Origin: Clostridiales bacterium
GTDB taxonomy: Bacteria > Bacillota > Clostridia > Peptostreptococcales > Anaerovoracaceae
Assembly: GCA_009782285.1 (NCBI GenBank)
Contig: WRJK01000022.1
Coordinates: forward strand, 1 to 34,822
Length of the DNA stretch: 34,822 bases
Direction of reading: 5' to 3'
Shown here: positions 1-8,935 of the stretch, piece by piece
How the letters are laid out: every line of letters starts with the position of its first letter
How positions within the stretch are numbered: position 1 is the stretch's first letter
Translations under genes and position numbers: made by a program
Notes under the pieces: model-generated
The model's database searches: none
Seen by the model: only the letters and a program-made list of their open reading frames with translations
Told to the model about the DNA's origin: nothing

Positions 1-1618
1 AGCCAAGTGCCCCGATAACATGGTTGGCTTCTCTCCCAACATCACGGGCAACGTGGGCCCGAACGGCGTGGTTGACATCACAGACACAGACAACTTCGTA
101 TGCTCGCCGAAGCTGGTGGACATCGCCGTTCAGGCGGGAGTCTATGTGGGCGACCCGGCAGACCCTGACAACAAGAACAAGATCAAGTTCTGCGACTCCT
201 ACGGCGCCACCACCAACCATCAGTCCGGCCGCATGAAAACCGGCTGGGGCCAGATTTACGGCTACACCACGGAAGCTGAAATAGCAGCGAACGTGCCCGG
301 GACCAAGTACATGGACTTCCTCCTCAACCCGCCTGCTAACAAGAAGTACGGCCTCTATGAGATCATGAGGTTCTTTGCGGGCCGCGGTCAAGGCACCGAC
401 TGGGAGGCTTCGTCATCCATTTCCACCGCCAGCACTGTTGAAGCTCATGTCTATGAACTTAGGCCCGACATGCCTGCCGAACTTGCTACAGTGATGTGGA
501 TGACCATGGCACCACCGGAATTCAACATTTTTGTTCCTTACTATGCAAATCTTGTCACTGAAACATTCGACAAGATGTATTCGCCAGACGCGACAAGCTA
601 CAGTGCTGCGAATCCGGACAACAACTCGGCATACTGGGTCTTCCGCCAGCTGTTTACAGAATGCAACCAGTCCAATCTCACTGAGAGGGCAAGACTGGGC
701 AACGGCGTGATAGCTTTCTGGGAAGTCTACCAGAAGTCGCTGATTGAGCAGCAGGCTCTTGTCGACAAGTACATGTTAGACGTATTAAAGAACCAAGGCC
801 GCGAAGCGGCAGAGGAAGCTGCTACCGCGCTTTCGATGAAGATGAGCGAAGAAGCCTATGTGTACGCCAAGCAAATACTGGCTGAACTAAGGGCATTCAA
901 AGCAGCCGGAACGACTGGCAACTTTGTGCCTTCATTTAGCGCAATCCCGGCATACGCACCCGACACGCTGGTGTTCTTGAACCTGAATGCCGACGTGGTA
1001 AGCTACATCAGCAACGATGTGGAATACACGCTGTCGATATCAAATGCGACTGACGTGCTGGCTGTAGAACTTGATTTTGAAGTCGACGGCAACATGCTGG
1101 CAGGCAAAGGCCTTGAAGGGCTTAACGGTTTTGACTCCATGAACGGCATCCTGTGGACCTTTGCCGGAGGCAGCAACTGGAAGGGCACCGTAACTCTGGC
1201 ACTTCCGTCAGGAAGCACCACCGGGCTTACAACGGAGGCGCCTGTGGACATCGCCAAGTTCACCTACGCAGCCAAGGGATACGGCAATGCGGCAATGACA
1301 GTAACAGCCGCCCGTGTTGTCGGGCTCTACGGCGACACAACCAGGTACCTGATGCCGGTTATTGACAACGGTACCGCCACTACGGTTGTCGCAAAATCAA
1401 AATACGACCTGAACAGGGACGGCACTGTCGATGCCCTCGACCTAGGCATTATGCTCCTGTATTGCGGGTTTGATGCAGACTCCCCGAGCTGGGACGCTCT
1501 GGTTAAAGTCAACGATGCATGGGGCAACGGCGTCACTGCAAGCATGTGCGACGTAAACGGCGACGGCCTCATCGACATGCTCGACCTGCTTGACCTGTTT
1601 ATTCACTACACAAAATAA
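1..1618 (+). CDS. Secreted C69-family dipeptidase with cohesin-like and dockerin modules (5' partial)
   Basis: The frame is open through the left edge, so the signal peptide, catalytic Cys and first third of the protein are missing. The visible part aligns over its whole length with the complete paralogue at 6514-8847, which places it in the C69 (U34, PepD-like) N-terminal-nucleophile dipeptidases. The peptidase region runs to about nt 930. A cohesin-like beta domain (about 962-1399) and a dockerin (about 1400-1615) follow. The dockerin has two Ca-binding loops of pattern DxNxDGxxDxxD and one Cys beside each repeat. Similarity to the paralogue is much higher in the C-terminal half than in the peptidase part. 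The product is probably exported and held at the cell surface through the dockerin; substrate unknown. The first ATG (nt 20) is not the real start, since the homologous reading continues upstream of it. Family assignment is fairly sure; the cohesin call rests on pattern resemblance. Confidence 0.85.
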   Translation, partial: AKCPDNMVGFSPNITGNVGPNGVVDITDTDNFVCSPKLVDIAVQAGVYVGDPADPDNKNKIKFCDSYGATTNHQSGRMKTGWGQIYGYTTEAEIAANVPGTKYMDFLLNPPANKKYGLYEIMRFFAGRGQGTDWEASSSISTASTVEAHVYELRPDMPAELATVMWMTMAPPEFNIFVPYYANLVTETFDKMYSPDATSYSAANPDNNSAYWVFRQLFTECNQSNLTERARLGNGVIAFWEVYQKSLIEQQALVDKYMLDVLKNQGREAAEEAATALSMKMSEEAYVYAKQILAELRAFKAAGTTGNFVPSFSAIPAYAPDTLVFLNLNADVVSYISNDVEYTLSISNATDVLAVELDFEVDGNMLAGKGLEGLNGFDSMNGILWTFAGGSNWKGTVTLALPSGSTTGLTTEAPVDIAKFTYAAKGYGNAAMTVTAARVVGLYGDTTRYLMPVIDNGTATTVVAKSKYDLNRDGTVDALDLGIMLLYCGFDADSPSWDALVKVNDAWGNGVTASMCDVNGDGLIDMLDLLDLFIHYTK

Positions 1619-1635
1619 CCGTTATTGCAAATTTT

Positions 1636-1678
1636 GGCAACTCGTCTGCCAAGAGAAACCCTGAGCTGACGAGTTGCC
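1636..1678 (+). terminator. Stem-loop between the first dipeptidase gene and the SLH gene
   Basis: A perfect 11-bp inverted repeat, GGCAACTCGTC / GACGAGTTGCC, encloses a 21-nt loop 17 nt after the stop codon. No T-run follows it, so it is not a textbook terminator. It could act as a weak or factor-dependent terminator, or as an mRNA 3'-end stabiliser, and it ends about 20 nt before the next ATG. Confidence 0.4.
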
Positions 1679-1700
1679 ATCAGGTATTGAGGATGAAACA

Positions 1701-4700
1701 ATGATAAAAAACAGATTTTTGAGACTGACTGTCTGCCTTGTCCTAGCACTAGCTCTTGCATTCCCTGCCGGCGCGGTTTCTTTTGCCGGCTCTGGCAGCG
1801 ATGACGACATTCTGTACGTGAGCATAGAAAAATCAGGCAGCTATTACTACGTGTTCGTAAGAAACGCAACGGCCATCACATCGATCGACCTTGGGATTTA
1901 CAAGCCCACCGGGGCGTACATGATCGAACCTATGAACGGGTTCAAGGACGGCTACGACGATGACTACGAGAACAACCAATTGATGTACCAAGCCGGCACA
2001 GGCATAGGCTTTACGTCGCTCAACAAGGTTGCGATCGGCGAGTTCAATTTTGAAGACAGCGTGATCCCGAAGCTCGGGTACGTGACAGCCACCGGGATAA
2101 GGGGCGGCTTCTCCGTCCGCGTAGAAGCGGCGATAGACGGCGGCGGCATGGACCCCGATGACTTCCAGGCAGTGGACAGAATTGAATCCGGGCCCTCCAA
2201 AGCAGGCCTGGGCATACCACTGACCCTGAGCGGGGTGCCCGTCCCAATGTACGCAAACAACCAAACCATCGCTTGGAGCGTCAAGAGCGCCGGGAGCACA
2301 GGCGCCACCATAACGGGCAACGTGCTTAACACCACAGGGAGCGGCACTGCGGTGGTCACTGCCACCATAGCCAACGGCAAAGGCGCGGGGGTCCCCTACA
2401 CGCAGGACTTCAGCATAGCCGTGAGCCACACGGCGGTAACGGGCCTTTCCCAGTTCACAAACTATACGCCAGCTTACGCATACCTTGAACTGGCCGGCAC
2501 AGTCCTCCCGCCGGACGCGACGTTCCAAGAAATCCTCTGGAGCATGAAAGACCAAGGGGAGACAGACGCCGTAATTGAAAACGGCTTCCTTTACGCCACG
2601 AAGCCGGGAATTGCGGTGGTCACGGCCACCGTCGTAAACGGGCTTGCCATGGGGACCGATTTCAAGCAGGACGTCAACATAACAGTCAACGTCATCTCCG
2701 TTACTGACATAACAGGCATACCGGCGTCAGTCACCGCAGGGGAGCCCTGCGCCCTCAACGGCGTCGTGCACCCGGAGCAAGCGTCGAAAAAGGACATCGT
2801 CTGGAGCGTCGTTAACGCCGGCGGCACCGGCGCCAGCTTCGTCGGCAATGTCCTCCACACCACAAGCGCGGGGACGGTGACGGTAAGGGCGACAATCACC
2901 AACGGCAACAGTTTGCTGCCCCCCAACCTCGATTTCACAAAGACGTTCACCATAACGGTCAACCCCCCGGCTGCCCCGGTCGAACTGACCAGCATAGCAG
3001 TCACCACGCCGCCCACGAAGGCAACGTACTTTGCCGGCGACGCCCTGAACCTAGCAGGCATGGTAGTGACGGCCACGTACAGCGACAGCTCGTCGAAGGC
3101 GGTCACCAGCTACACAACGAGCCCGGCAAACGGAGCAGCCCTGAACACTGTCGGAAACCAAACAATAACCGTGACCTATGCCGAGAACGGCATCACAAAG
3201 ACTGCCTCGACCTCGGTTACGGTTAACCCAGTAGTGCTTGAAAGCATAGCTGTCACCACGGCTCCGACGAAGGCAACGTATTTCGCCGGCGATGCACTGA
3301 ACCTGGCGGGCATGATCGTTACAGCCACGTACAGCGACAGCTCGTCAAAGGCGGTCACCAGCTACACCACAAACCCGGCAAACGGAGCAACCCTGAACAC
3401 CGCCGGAAACCAAACCATCAACGTCAGCTACTCCGAGAACGGCGTGACAAGGACCGCAACCACAGCAGTCACCGTAAACCCGGTCGTGCTTGAGAGCATA
3501 GACGTTACAACGCCGCCGACAAAAACCGTCTACGTTCAAGGCGAAAGCCTCAACCTTGCCGGCTTGGTCATAACAGCCACTTACAACAACGACTCGAAAA
3601 AGGCGGTCACCGGCTACACGACGAGCCCGGCAAACGGCGCAATCCTAAGCACTGCCGGAAACCCGACCGTAAACGTCAGCTATACAGAAAGCGGTGTCAC
3701 AAGGACAACAACCTTCACGGTGCGTGTAGACGACAAGCCGGTGGTCTTGGAAAGCATAGCCGTGACAACGCCGCCGAGCAAGGCGCATTACGTCGGCGAT
3801 GCCCTTGATTTAACGGGCATGGTCGTTACCGCGACCTACGACAACGATGCGACAAACGCTGTTACAGGCTACACCACGAACCCGGCTTCAGGAACTGTAT
3901 TGGCCGACCCCGGGGCTCAGGAGATAACCGTCACCTACATAGAGAACGGCATCACCAAAACCGCCACCACCTCAATTACAGTAACTGCAGTTGCGCTTGA
4001 AAGCATCGCTGTCAAAACGCAGCCGGCAAAGACAACATATTTCGTCGGCGACGCCCTTGACCTGACGGGCTTGGTGTTGACGGCAACGAACAACAACGGA
4101 AGCAGCACTGAGGTCACCTCTGGCTACACTACAAGCCCATCGAACGGCGCAGCTTTGTCCACTGCCGGGCCGCAAACGGTGACCGTTACCTACATGGCAA
4201 AAGAAACAACGTTAACAGTCACAGTGAACCCAGTTATGCTTGAGAGCATCAGTGCTACGCAGCCGACAAAGACAAGCTATGTTGAAGGCGAAGCCCTAGA
4301 CCTGACCGGAATGGTCGTGACTGCTACGTACAACAACGGTTCGTTAAAGGCGGTTAACGGCTACACGACAAACCCGGCGGACGGCGCAACCCTCAGCACT
4401 TTGGGCACACAGACCATAACCGTAAGCTATGCCGAAAACGGCTCAACAAAAACAGCTTCTTTCACCGTCGACGTGACTGAAAAACCTGTGGTGCTTGAAA
4501 GCATAACAATCACGCAGCCGACAAAAACGGAATACTATGTTGGCGACGCCCTAGACCTAGCCGACATGGTGGTAACGGCCAATTATCTAGAGCATCCGTC
4601 AAAACCGGTCACGAACTACACCACAATGCCGGCTTCAGGCGATATCCTTAACACTGCTGGACCACAAAAGGTCACTGTTAATTACACAGAGAACGGCATA

Positions 4701-6434
4701 ACGAAATCCGCCGAATTCTCTGTAACAGTAACAGCTGTTGTGCTTACTGGCATAACTGCAACTCCTTTGCGGACGGTGTACTATGTGGGTGAAACCTTGG
4801 ACTTCACAGGCATGGTTGTGAAGGCTGTTTATAACAACGGCTCGGAAAAAGTGCTCACGGAGGGATACACAACAAACCCATCATCCGGCACTGAGCTGAA
4901 CACAGCAGAAACAATAACAGTAACTGTCAGCTACACTGAAAATGGCGATGCCGAAGAGCCAATCACAAAGACAACATCATTTGATATCACTGTGCTCGAT
5001 GTTGAACTTGAAAGCATTGCTGTTACCAAACTTCCAAACAAGACCGAATACTTCGAAGGTTTCATGCTCGACCTCTTTGGGTTGGAAGTGAAAGCTACTT
5101 ATAACAACGGCAACGTGGAAAAAGTACTGGCTAAGGATTACTCGACAGACCCCGAAGATGGTTCAACGTTGGACACTGTCGGTACGCAAACGGTAACGGT
5201 CAGCTATAAATTAAAAAATATAACAGAAACGGCTACATTCACCGTCAACGTGATCGAGTTCATACCAGTAACAGAAATCAAATTGGACAGCAAATTGGTA
5301 CTAGAAAAAAAGATAAATACTGTAGATACACCCGCACTGAAAGATTATGCTTCAGTCCACCCGAGCGATGCGTCCATAAAGGCACCCATTGTGTGGACTG
5401 TCCTTGACAACGAAAGCACAAAAAATACAGGCGCAGCAATTAGCGACAACAGCACTTTCAGCGCGCCTCAGCCAGGAACTGCAACCGTTACTGCAACAAT
5501 CAAAGACGGGCTTGGCGAAGGCATGGATTACTATAAGGATTTTGACCTCACTGTGTACCAGGCGTATACTGTATACTTCTACCCGTCCGGCGGTTCGCTC
5601 AAGGGTGGAGCGTCAGATCACAATGTTGTCATAGTGAACGAGTCGATTGTCGCTCCGGACGCTATCCGGGCAAACTACAGTTTCAATGGATGGAATACCG
5701 ATGAAAACGGTACGGGAGTCTACTATGCGGTGGGCAGTTATATATCTCCCACCTCCAACATGGCTCTGTATGGGAGATGGACCTATGTGGGCAGCCCTGG
5801 AGGCGGTCCAGGAGGCGGTACACCAAGCACGACTGCCATTGTCGAGCCGGCTCCACCGCTTACCGACCCAGCCGGTGTGCCGGACAGCACTTGGTTCGGA
5901 GATGTCCATGTGGGCGACTGGTTCAGCGGTGACGTTGACTACGTCTACACGAAAGGCCTTATGAACGGCACGAGCATGACCCAGTTCAGCCCCAATGCGA
6001 CTTTGACACGGGGCATGGTGGTTACAGTGCTGTACCGAGCCTCAGAGGGTCCAGACGTGTCAGACCTTGAGAACCCGTTCAACGATGTTGCCGAAGGCAC
6101 TTGGTACACAGCAGCTGTGAAATGGGCTTCGGAGAGCGGCATAGTCGAGGGTTACGGAAGCGGTAAGTTTGGGCCAAACGACAATGTGACCCGCGAACAG
6201 CTTGCAGCAATCCTCAAACGCTACGCTGACTTCTTAGAAATCGATTTGCCTGAACTGCGCGGCTACGAAAGCTTTAGCGACGAGGGCTCCATATCTGATT
6301 ACGCAATGGAAGCGGTTGAGGCCCTCTACAAAGCAAGTGTCATCAACGGCAAGCTGAACAACCTCTTCGACTCGAAAGGAACAGCAACCCGCGCCGAATT
6401 TGCGGCCATGCTGCACAGGTTCCTGGAGATATAA
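1701..6434 (+). CDS. SLH-anchored multidomain stalk protein with N-terminal cohesin-like domain and Big_3 repeats
   Basis: A 1577-residue secreted protein. I chose ATG 1701 over the upstream in-frame TTG at 1674 because it is preceded by a GAGGA-type RBS and opens directly into a signal peptide (residues 1-29). Domains in order: a cohesin-like beta domain (about 36-147) that resembles the one in the neighbouring dockerin proteins; three Ig-like group-2-type repeats (about 156-426); nine group-3 bacterial Ig-like repeats of about 82 residues, each starting near LESIAVTTPPTK (about 427-1185); a fourth group-2-type repeat (about 1188-1287); an InlB/Listeria-Bacteroides-type repeat (about 1288-1363); a Gly/Pro linker; and three SLH domains (about 1399-1577) with TRGM, TREQ and TRAE motifs. 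SLH domains bind pyruvylated wall polymer, so the protein should project from the wall. Its place between two dockerin peptidase genes suggests it may be their surface receptor; this is inference. Confidence 0.9.
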   Translation: MIKNRFLRLTVCLVLALALAFPAGAVSFAGSGSDDDILYVSIEKSGSYYYVFVRNATAITSIDLGIYKPTGAYMIEPMNGFKDGYDDDYENNQLMYQAGTGIGFTSLNKVAIGEFNFEDSVIPKLGYVTATGIRGGFSVRVEAAIDGGGMDPDDFQAVDRIESGPSKAGLGIPLTLSGVPVPMYANNQTIAWSVKSAGSTGATITGNVLNTTGSGTAVVTATIANGKGAGVPYTQDFSIAVSHTAVTGLSQFTNYTPAYAYLELAGTVLPPDATFQEILWSMKDQGETDAVIENGFLYATKPGIAVVTATVVNGLAMGTDFKQDVNITVNVISVTDITGIPASVTAGEPCALNGVVHPEQASKKDIVWSVVNAGGTGASFVGNVLHTTSAGTVTVRATITNGNSLLPPNLDFTKTFTITVNPPAAPVELTSIAVTTPPTKATYFAGDALNLAGMVVTATYSDSSSKAVTSYTTSPANGAALNTVGNQTITVTYAENGITKTASTSVTVNPVVLESIAVTTAPTKATYFAGDALNLAGMIVTATYSDSSSKAVTSYTTNPANGATLNTAGNQTINVSYSENGVTRTATTAVTVNPVVLESIDVTTPPTKTVYVQGESLNLAGLVITATYNNDSKKAVTGYTTSPANGAILSTAGNPTVNVSYTESGVTRTTTFTVRVDDKPVVLESIAVTTPPSKAHYVGDALDLTGMVVTATYDNDATNAVTGYTTNPASGTVLADPGAQEITVTYIENGITKTATTSITVTAVALESIAVKTQPAKTTYFVGDALDLTGLVLTATNNNGSSTEVTSGYTTSPSNGAALSTAGPQTVTVTYMAKETTLTVTVNPVMLESISATQPTKTSYVEGEALDLTGMVVTATYNNGSLKAVNGYTTNPADGATLSTLGTQTITVSYAENGSTKTASFTVDVTEKPVVLESITITQPTKTEYYVGDALDLADMVVTANYLEHPSKPVTNYTTMPASGDILNTAGPQKVTVNYTENGITKSAEFSVTVTAVVLTGITATPLRTVYYVGETLDFTGMVVKAVYNNGSEKVLTEGYTTNPSSGTELNTAETITVTVSYTENGDAEEPITKTTSFDITVLDVELESIAVTKLPNKTEYFEGFMLDLFGLEVKATYNNGNVEKVLAKDYSTDPEDGSTLDTVGTQTVTVSYKLKNITETATFTVNVIEFIPVTEIKLDSKLVLEKKINTVDTPALKDYASVHPSDASIKAPIVWTVLDNESTKNTGAAISDNSTFSAPQPGTATVTATIKDGLGEGMDYYKDFDLTVYQAYTVYFYPSGGSLKGGASDHNVVIVNESIVAPDAIRANYSFNGWNTDENGTGVYYAVGSYISPTSNMALYGRWTYVGSPGGGPGGGTPSTTAIVEPAPPLTDPAGVPDSTWFGDVHVGDWFSGDVDYVYTKGLMNGTSMTQFSPNATLTRGMVVTVLYRASEGPDVSDLENPFNDVAEGTWYTAAVKWASESGIVEGYGSGKFGPNDNVTREQLAAILKRYADFLEIDLPELRGYESFSDEGSISDYAMEAVEALYKASVINGKLNNLFDSKGTATRAEFAAMLHRFLEI
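2979..5255 (+). repeat. Nine tandem Big_3-type repeats inside the SLH gene
   Basis: Nine consecutive units of about 240-255 nt encode roughly 82-residue Ig-like domains. Each begins near V-x-LESIAVTT-P-TK, with a central YxxGDALDLxGMVVTATY and an end near TVTYxENGxTKTA. The first two units are close to identical in long stretches. Later units drift and include a shortened start (units 6 to 8). They act as a rigid spacer, and unit number could change by recombination between near-identical neighbours. Confidence 0.85.
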
Positions 6435-6457
6435 CAACTTAATAAAATTCAACAACA

Positions 6458-6492
6458 AGGCCGGCCGAAGGGCAACACCCCTTCGCCGGCCT
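6458..6492 (+). terminator. Strong GC-rich stem-loop between the SLH gene and the second dipeptidase gene
   Basis: AGGCCGGCCGAAGGG pairs with CCCTTCGCCGGCCT around a 6-nt loop, with one bulged C. There is no T-run after it; the RBS of the next gene starts six bases later. It may partially terminate transcription or separate the expression levels of the two genes. Its right arm lies close to the start site, so it could also affect translation of the next gene. Confidence 0.45.
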
Positions 6493-6513
6493 GTTATAAA
6501 GGAGGTTAAAACA

Positions 6514-8847
6514 ATGAAAAAAACTAAAAAACTGGCCTTGAGCATGTTTCTCATTCTCTGTCTGGTGATGTCGTCAGGGCTGATCTACGCCACCGGCGCG
6601 GCAGACCTAAATGACGACGGCGATCAAGGCAAATGCACTCAAATCTACTTTGGCAAGGGAGTCACCGACAGCGGCGCATACTTCCATGCGCGTACAGAGG
6701 ACTATTCGTCCAGGTACGCGAAGCTCTTCACAGTCATACCAGCGGCAGACCATGAACCCGGCGACCTCTATTGGTCCAGCGACCCGGATTCAGTGAATTT
6801 CAGCTGGCCCTACCCTGCTCATTCGCTGCGCTACACGACACTCAGGGAGCCCATCAGGCAGTACGACGGTACAGTATACCTCGATTATGAGCCTTGGATC
6901 GAAGCGACCACAAACGAAAAAGGCGTATCTGTGTCCGCAACGGTAACTCTTAGCGGAAACAAAACAGCCATCAGGAACGCTGACCGCTATGGCGGCACGA
7001 CTGCCATAGGCGAAGCTGACATACCGTCAGTAATCGCTATGCAAGCGACAACGGCTAGGGAAGGCTGCGAGCTGATAGCCCAAGTCATCGACAAGGTCGG
7101 AGCAAACGGGGCAGAAGGCTTTATGGTCAGCGACCCCAACGAAGTTTGGTACTTCCAGATTCTCGCCGGCCACGAATACGTCGCGGTGAAGTGCCCTGAC
7201 GACATGGTGGGCTTGTCACCAAACCTCACCGCCAATGTGGTCACCAGCAGCACTTACGACTATATTGACATTACCGACACGGCAAACGTCATAGCATCAC
7301 CGCGCCTGGTTTCACTGCCCAAGTCCCTTGACGCTTTGGTGAGCGACCCGAACGACCCCGACCCGGACAACCCGACAACAATTAAAATTGCCGACACGTA
7401 CACAAGCGCAACATCAAACCACCAGACGCAAGGACGCTTGAGGAACGGTTACGGTTACCTTTGGGGTTTGACCACTCAAGCCGAAATAAACGCTAAGTTC
7501 CCGGTTGCCAGCAAATATGTGGACTTCTTCGTCGAACCTCGTGCAAACTACAAATACAGCCTGTACGAGGCTATGAGGATGCTGGGGAGCCGAGGCGAGG
7601 GGACTGCATGGGAAACTGCAAACCCGTCGAGCAACAGCGTCTGCATTGGCAACAACAACACAGTGGAAGCGCACGTGTTTGAAGTCAGGCCTTGGATGCC
7701 TGCGGAATTGGCGACAATAAAGTGGGTCTGCATGGGGCCTGCGGAATTCGGCATCTACCTCCCCTACTACGGCAGCCTTATAACCGACGTCTTCGGCAAG
7801 TACTACTGCTATGAAGACCAAGTAGCGTACAACCTCGCAGATCCGGACGACAACACCTTCTTCTGGGTGTTCCGTGAGATCCACAACAGGTGCAATGTTA
7901 CCAACCTTGCTGACAGGGAGAGGATTGGCAACGGCGTCCGCGCTTTCTGGGAAACATACGAGAAATCCCTTATCGAGCAGCAGGCTTTGGTCGACAAGTA
8001 CATGGCAGATGTATTAAAGAACCAAGGTATGGCTGCTGCAGAGCTGGCAGCTACTGAAATATCCATGAAGCTGGCTGAAGACACTTACGAGTATGCCAAG
8101 CAAATACTTGCAGAACTCATAGCTTTCAGAACTGCAAACACGCCGGGCAATTTCGTGCCTTCCTTTAGCGCAATACCGGCATACGCTCCGGACACGCTTG
8201 TATTTTTGAATCTTGATGCTGACGTAGTGAGCTACATCAGCGGCGACGTTGAATTCACCTTGTCTGTTTCAAATGCAAAAGACGTGCTGGCTGTCGAACT
8301 GGAATTCGAAGTTGACGGAAGCTCGCTTTCAGGCAAGGGCTATGTTGGCCTTAACGACTTTACGGCAATGAACGGCATACTTTGGACATACGCTGGAGAT
8401 GGCAAATGGAAGGGCACGGCAACCTTGGCGCTTCCATCCGAGACTACCACCGGCTTGACATCCGAGGCTCCGGTGGACATCGGCAAGTTCTTCTATGCGG
8501 CCAAGGGGTACGGCAACGCAGCCATGACAGTCACCTCGGCGAGAGTTGTAGGACTTTACGGCGACACGACCAGGTACCTCATACCGGTTATTGAAAACGG
8601 CACAGCCACCACAGTGGTCGCTAGGTCGAAATACGACCTGAACAGGGACGGCGTCGTAGACGCCCTCGACCTTGGCATCATGCTCCTGTACTGCGGGTTT
8701 GACGCAGACAGCCCGAACTGGGGCGCCTTGGTAAAGGTCAACGACGCATGGGGCAACGGCGTCACCGCAAGCATGTGCGACGTCAACGATGACGGCTTAA
8801 TCGACATGCTGGATCTGCTCGACCTGTTCATTCACTACACAAAATAG
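6514..8847 (+). CDS. Secreted C69-family dipeptidase with cohesin-like and dockerin modules
   Basis: A 777-residue protein. The start is ATG 6514, with a perfect AAAGGAGG eight bases upstream. Residues 1-30 form a signal peptide. Cys41, in the context KCTQIYFGKG followed by HARTED, matches the N-terminal nucleophile that C69/U34 dipeptidases expose after pro-peptide removal. Other family-like stretches are TNEKGVSVSAT and EVWYFQILAGHEYVAVKCPDD. A helical segment ends the peptidase part near residue 555. It is followed by a cohesin-like domain (about 560-705) and a dockerin (about 706-777) with two intact DxNxDGxxD loops and a Cys pair (LLYCG and SMCDVN). The linker between the dockerin repeats, about 27-30 residues, is longer than usual. 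It lies downstream of the SLH stalk gene and is a paralogue of the first gene in the window. The likely role is extracellular dipeptide hydrolysis in a surface-bound complex. Confidence 0.9.
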   Translation: MKKTKKLALSMFLILCLVMSSGLIYATGAADLNDDGDQGKCTQIYFGKGVTDSGAYFHARTEDYSSRYAKLFTVIPAADHEPGDLYWSSDPDSVNFSWPYPAHSLRYTTLREPIRQYDGTVYLDYEPWIEATTNEKGVSVSATVTLSGNKTAIRNADRYGGTTAIGEADIPSVIAMQATTAREGCELIAQVIDKVGANGAEGFMVSDPNEVWYFQILAGHEYVAVKCPDDMVGLSPNLTANVVTSSTYDYIDITDTANVIASPRLVSLPKSLDALVSDPNDPDPDNPTTIKIADTYTSATSNHQTQGRLRNGYGYLWGLTTQAEINAKFPVASKYVDFFVEPRANYKYSLYEAMRMLGSRGEGTAWETANPSSNSVCIGNNNTVEAHVFEVRPWMPAELATIKWVCMGPAEFGIYLPYYGSLITDVFGKYYCYEDQVAYNLADPDDNTFFWVFREIHNRCNVTNLADRERIGNGVRAFWETYEKSLIEQQALVDKYMADVLKNQGMAAAELAATEISMKLAEDTYEYAKQILAELIAFRTANTPGNFVPSFSAIPAYAPDTLVFLNLDADVVSYISGDVEFTLSVSNAKDVLAVELEFEVDGSSLSGKGYVGLNDFTAMNGILWTYAGDGKWKGTATLALPSETTTGLTSEAPVDIGKFFYAAKGYGNAAMTVTSARVVGLYGDTTRYLIPVIENGTATTVVARSKYDLNRDGVVDALDLGIMLLYCGFDADSPNWGALVKVNDAWGNGVTASMCDVNDDGLIDMLDLLDLFIHYTK

Positions 8848-8880
8848 CATCCTAAATTAATCCAAAGCAATCCATAATTT

Positions 8881-8908
8881 GTCCGCGCTGGAATTCACCA
8901 GCGCGGAC
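8881..8908. terminator. Perfect palindrome between convergent genes
   Basis: GTCCGCGCTGG and CCAGCGCGGAC form an 11-bp perfect stem around AATTCA, in the 88-bp gap between the dipeptidase stop (8847) and the MATE stop (8936). The position between convergent genes suggests a shared bidirectional terminator. The flanking T-runs expected of an intrinsic terminator are weak or absent on both strands. Confidence 0.6.
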
Positions 8909-8935
8909 AGGTTGCCAATAGGCTCCAATCGCCGG

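Noticed and set aside
1833-3539. Long minus-strand open frames inside the SLH stalk gene (for example 1833-2555 and 2591-3106)
   Set aside because: They lie antisense to a well-supported gene, have repeat-derived low-complexity sequence, no RBS and no family resemblance. They are shadows of the biased codons of the Ig repeats.
2979-5255. Regularly spaced repeats that could be mistaken for a CRISPR array or satellite
   Set aside because: Units are about 250 bp, in frame, degenerate, and translate to Ig-like domains; there are no unique spacers.
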